This document shows, one piece after another, positions 62,165-64,000 of a DNA stretch of 64,000 bases. The notes beneath the pieces were generated by a model. The model ran no database searches and had not been told where the DNA came from. It saw only the letters and a program-made list of their open reading frames with translations. Source of the DNA: Candidatus Cybelea septentrionalis (GTDB taxonomy: Bacteria; Vulcanimicrobiota; Vulcanimicrobiia; Vulcanimicrobiales; Vulcanimicrobiaceae); assembly GCA_003158175.1 (NCBI GenBank), contig PMHJ01000037.1, forward strand, positions 242,433 through 306,432. Reading direction: 5' to 3'. A program made the position numbers and the translations under genes. Every line of letters begins with the position of its first letter. The first letter of the stretch is position 1.

Positions 62165-62860
62165 GTGACTCAATCGGTGTTCGTGCTATCTCTTGCACTA
62201 GGATCTGGTCTTGTGGGTACTGCATTGATCGCACGTAGCATTTCGATGAAGACGCGGAGGCTACGCATTCTTTGGTTATGCGTATTATTCGGCGTAATGG
62301 TCCTCATTGTACACGCGATTGCCGCAACCGATTTCCACTTCAACCTCACGCCGAGTATGCCGATCGGCATTTATCGCCTCACTCCGCTGTCGAAGAGTGG
62401 AGTTGAACGCGGCGGGTTCGTCGCGGTGTGCGCACCGCCCGTCGCCGCCGAGCTCGGTCGCCGCCGAGGATACCTTGCAGCAGGACGTTGCCCCACCGCA
62501 GCGGAGCCGCTCCTAAAGGTCGTCGCCGCCGTCGCCGGCGACTCTGTCACAGTCTCGGCCAACGGAGTGATTGTCAACGGGTGCCTTTTGCCGCATAGCC
62601 GGGCGCTCTCGCACGACGCCGCAGGGCGCCGGCTGTCGCCGTGGCCTCAGGGCCACTATCGGCTCAGCCGCGGCGATTTTTGGCTCTATGCCGATAACGA
62701 CCGAAGCTGGGATTCCCGATATTGGGGCCCGGGACAGGCCGCCGCCGTCCGAGCCATGGCGTTTCCCCTCCTTGTCGTCCGGTTCGATTCCGCTCTGCGA
62801 GCCGCAGCCGTGCTCCGGTGCGGCGCGCTCCACTGGCGCGCATCCTCGGCCCCTTCTTAG
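62165..62860 (+). CDS. traF: TraF-like conjugative transfer protease (peptidase S26)
   Basis: A 231-aa protein from GTG 62165. Two N-terminal membrane segments precede the S26 signal-peptidase fold: nucleophile S64 in NLTPSMPIGIY and general base K118 in PLLKVVAAVAGD, then WLYADNDRSWDSRYWGP. TraF matures and cyclises the TrbC pilin in P-type systems, fitting the position at the end of the trb operon. Confidence 0.88.
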   Translation: MTQSVFVLSLALGSGLVGTALIARSISMKTRRLRILWLCVLFGVMVLIVHAIAATDFHFNLTPSMPIGIYRLTPLSKSGVERGGFVAVCAPPVAAELGRRRGYLAAGRCPTAAEPLLKVVAAVAGDSVTVSANGVIVNGCLLPHSRALSHDAAGRRLSPWPQGHYRLSRGDFWLYADNDRSWDSRYWGPGQAAAVRAMAFPLLVVRFDSALRAAAVLRCGALHWRASSAPS

Positions 62861-62898
62861 AATCGCTCGCTCGCTCGCGTGTGCTATAGTGCCGATGA

Positions 62899-63825
62899 AT
62901 GTTCACGGCTGAGGAATGGTCAGGCCATCTCGAACGGTTGCTCCCGACACTGCAGGGCCCAAATTCGATTCTGGCCCGTACGGCTGCTCAGAATTTCTCG
63001 AATCAGTTCAGGGAGCAGAGCTACCTCGACGTGAGGTCCGTCACGAGCGCTGCCCAAGCGCTACCGACGATAGGTCCGCGGCAGGTTGGTCGTGGAATCA
63101 CAGTGCAACGCCAACCGCAGGATCGCGACGAGGCATTCGATCGGGCGATGAATGCCTTCATCGAAGCGGCACGAACGGCGATAGGTGCGCGCGCATCTTT
63201 CGAGCAAGAGGTTGCGGCAAACGAGCACCTCGGCCGTGAAGAGTGTCGCGTACTCGTGCACCAGTATCTTGGAACGCAGCGCGATCGTGTTCAGGGTCCA
63301 GCGATTGTCGTATCAACGAAGTTGAGCGGTGAACAGGTGCATGATGCACTCGAACAACTTGAACACGAAGGGTTGCTCAGCAGCGACACTATCAAGAGCG
63401 AACCACTCGTCGGCGGCGTTGGGTGGTGTGTCCGATTAAATCCCGCCGGACGTAGTTTGCTGGACGGAACGAAGCCTGCCCGACCCATGCCTTCGTTTGG
63501 CCCGGTCACAACAATCACCGGTTCCACGTTTACCAATTCGCCTTTCGCAATTACTGGGGCTGGCGATGCGACCGTAACTGTGCAAATACCGTCAATCCCG
63601 CCCGACTTGCGCGGAGCTATAGATGCGGACTCGACGGCTTCGCTACAGTTGCGCGCGCTTGAAGAAGAAATCGCTAAACCGGCCCCCCGCGGCGCGATCG
63701 TCGGTCAACTCTTCGGCGGTCTTCGCACTACGATTGAATCGATGAACCTCAGCGCCGAAATTGCAGCGCACGGTCACGAGTGGCTTGCGGCGCTCCACAC
63801 GGCGATACAGAATTTGCTGCAATAG
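62899..63825 (+). CDS. Hypothetical protein after the transfer operon
   Basis: A 308-aa soluble protein without recognised family. A middle segment (SGEQVHDALEQLEHEGLLSS) looks like a small winged helix, and the C-terminal third is helical. It starts with ATG 38 bp after traF. It may be a regulator or a cargo gene. The last ~175 bp of the window contain no supported gene. Confidence 0.6.
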   Translation: MFTAEEWSGHLERLLPTLQGPNSILARTAAQNFSNQFREQSYLDVRSVTSAAQALPTIGPRQVGRGITVQRQPQDRDEAFDRAMNAFIEAARTAIGARASFEQEVAANEHLGREECRVLVHQYLGTQRDRVQGPAIVVSTKLSGEQVHDALEQLEHEGLLSSDTIKSEPLVGGVGWCVRLNPAGRSLLDGTKPARPMPSFGPVTTITGSTFTNSPFAITGAGDATVTVQIPSIPPDLRGAIDADSTASLQLRALEEEIAKPAPRGAIVGQLFGGLRTTIESMNLSAEIAAHGHEWLAALHTAIQNLLQ

Positions 63826-64000
63826 GGACTTTCGAAGAAAAGCTTCGGTTCAGTCAAGCGTGACTGGCACATGCCAACTGGTCATAGATTTTTCGCCAAT
63901 CGTCGATCAGTGGAAGCTCGCCGCCGTTGCCTGCTCTTGCCTCGTTGAGAACACTGCAGATGCAGCGTGCACGGTCGGCACCGCCGCCTTGTGAGATGAA

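Noticed and set aside
1-64000. CRISPR array or cas genes
   Set aside because: No regularly spaced direct repeats and no Cas-like proteins were seen.
10000-64000. Second copy of the selC 3' end (attR)
   Set aside because: No match to the T-loop/acceptor sequence was noticed by eye; the right end of the element is probably outside the window.

Overview
The window is high-GC bacterial DNA that crosses from a chromosome into a large integrated conjugative element. Positions 1 to about 7,680 are chromosomal: a 5'-truncated S9 prolyl-oligopeptidase-family peptidase, typA (BipA), a GNAT acetyltransferase, a small hypothetical gene, an Abi-C-like protein, a secreted parallel beta-helix lipoprotein, and a selenocysteine tRNA gene (selC). 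The species cannot be named from this sequence. The tRNA implies that the host lineage uses, or used, selenocysteine.

The element starts right after selC with a tyrosine integrase and an overlapping excisionase-like gene, both pointing back at the tRNA. It runs to at least 63.8 kb. No second copy of the tRNA 3' end was noticed by eye, so the distal att site is probably beyond the window. The conjugation genes are an RHH mobilisation protein plus MobP-type relaxase (32.2-35.0 kb), and a P-type T4SS in the order traG-trbB-C-D-E-J-L-F-G-I followed by a VirB1-like transglycosylase and a TraF-like S26 protease (50.5-62.9 kb). This is the gene order of Tn4371-type ICEs. No replication or partition genes were seen.

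Between these parts lies cargo that looks like a defence island. It contains: (a) a 1,379-aa XRE protein with a nuclease-like N-terminal segment, divergent from a 318-aa unknown (9.8-15.1 kb); (b) a DUF932 gene; (c) a two-gene unit of a trypsin-like protease and a zinc-ribbon/PD-(D/E)XK nuclease (17.1-20.6 kb); (d) regulators and small genes (20.7-24.1 kb); (e) a 580-aa nuclease-like protein bracketed by two related HTH segments (24.3-26.5 kb); (f) a secreted erythromycin-esterase-family protein (26.7-28.8 kb); (g) a DNA methyltransferase, SF2 helicase and GIY-YIG nuclease operon (37.5-43.5 kb), followed by an RHH gene and a frameshifted SEC-C/HEPN-like gene; and (h) a Lamassu-type (ABC three-component) operon with a SIR2 effector (45.4-49.6 kb). 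A decayed recombinase sits just before (g), suggesting that the cargo was assembled by successive insertions.

Several housekeeping genes of the element are preceded by long GC-rich inverted repeats. The clearest is a 29-bp arm pair at 28,971-29,160 whose 3' arm contains the Shine-Dalgarno sequence of the next gene. The most promising undescribed candidates are the protease-nuclease pair, the XRE-nuclease giant protein, and this hairpin leader.
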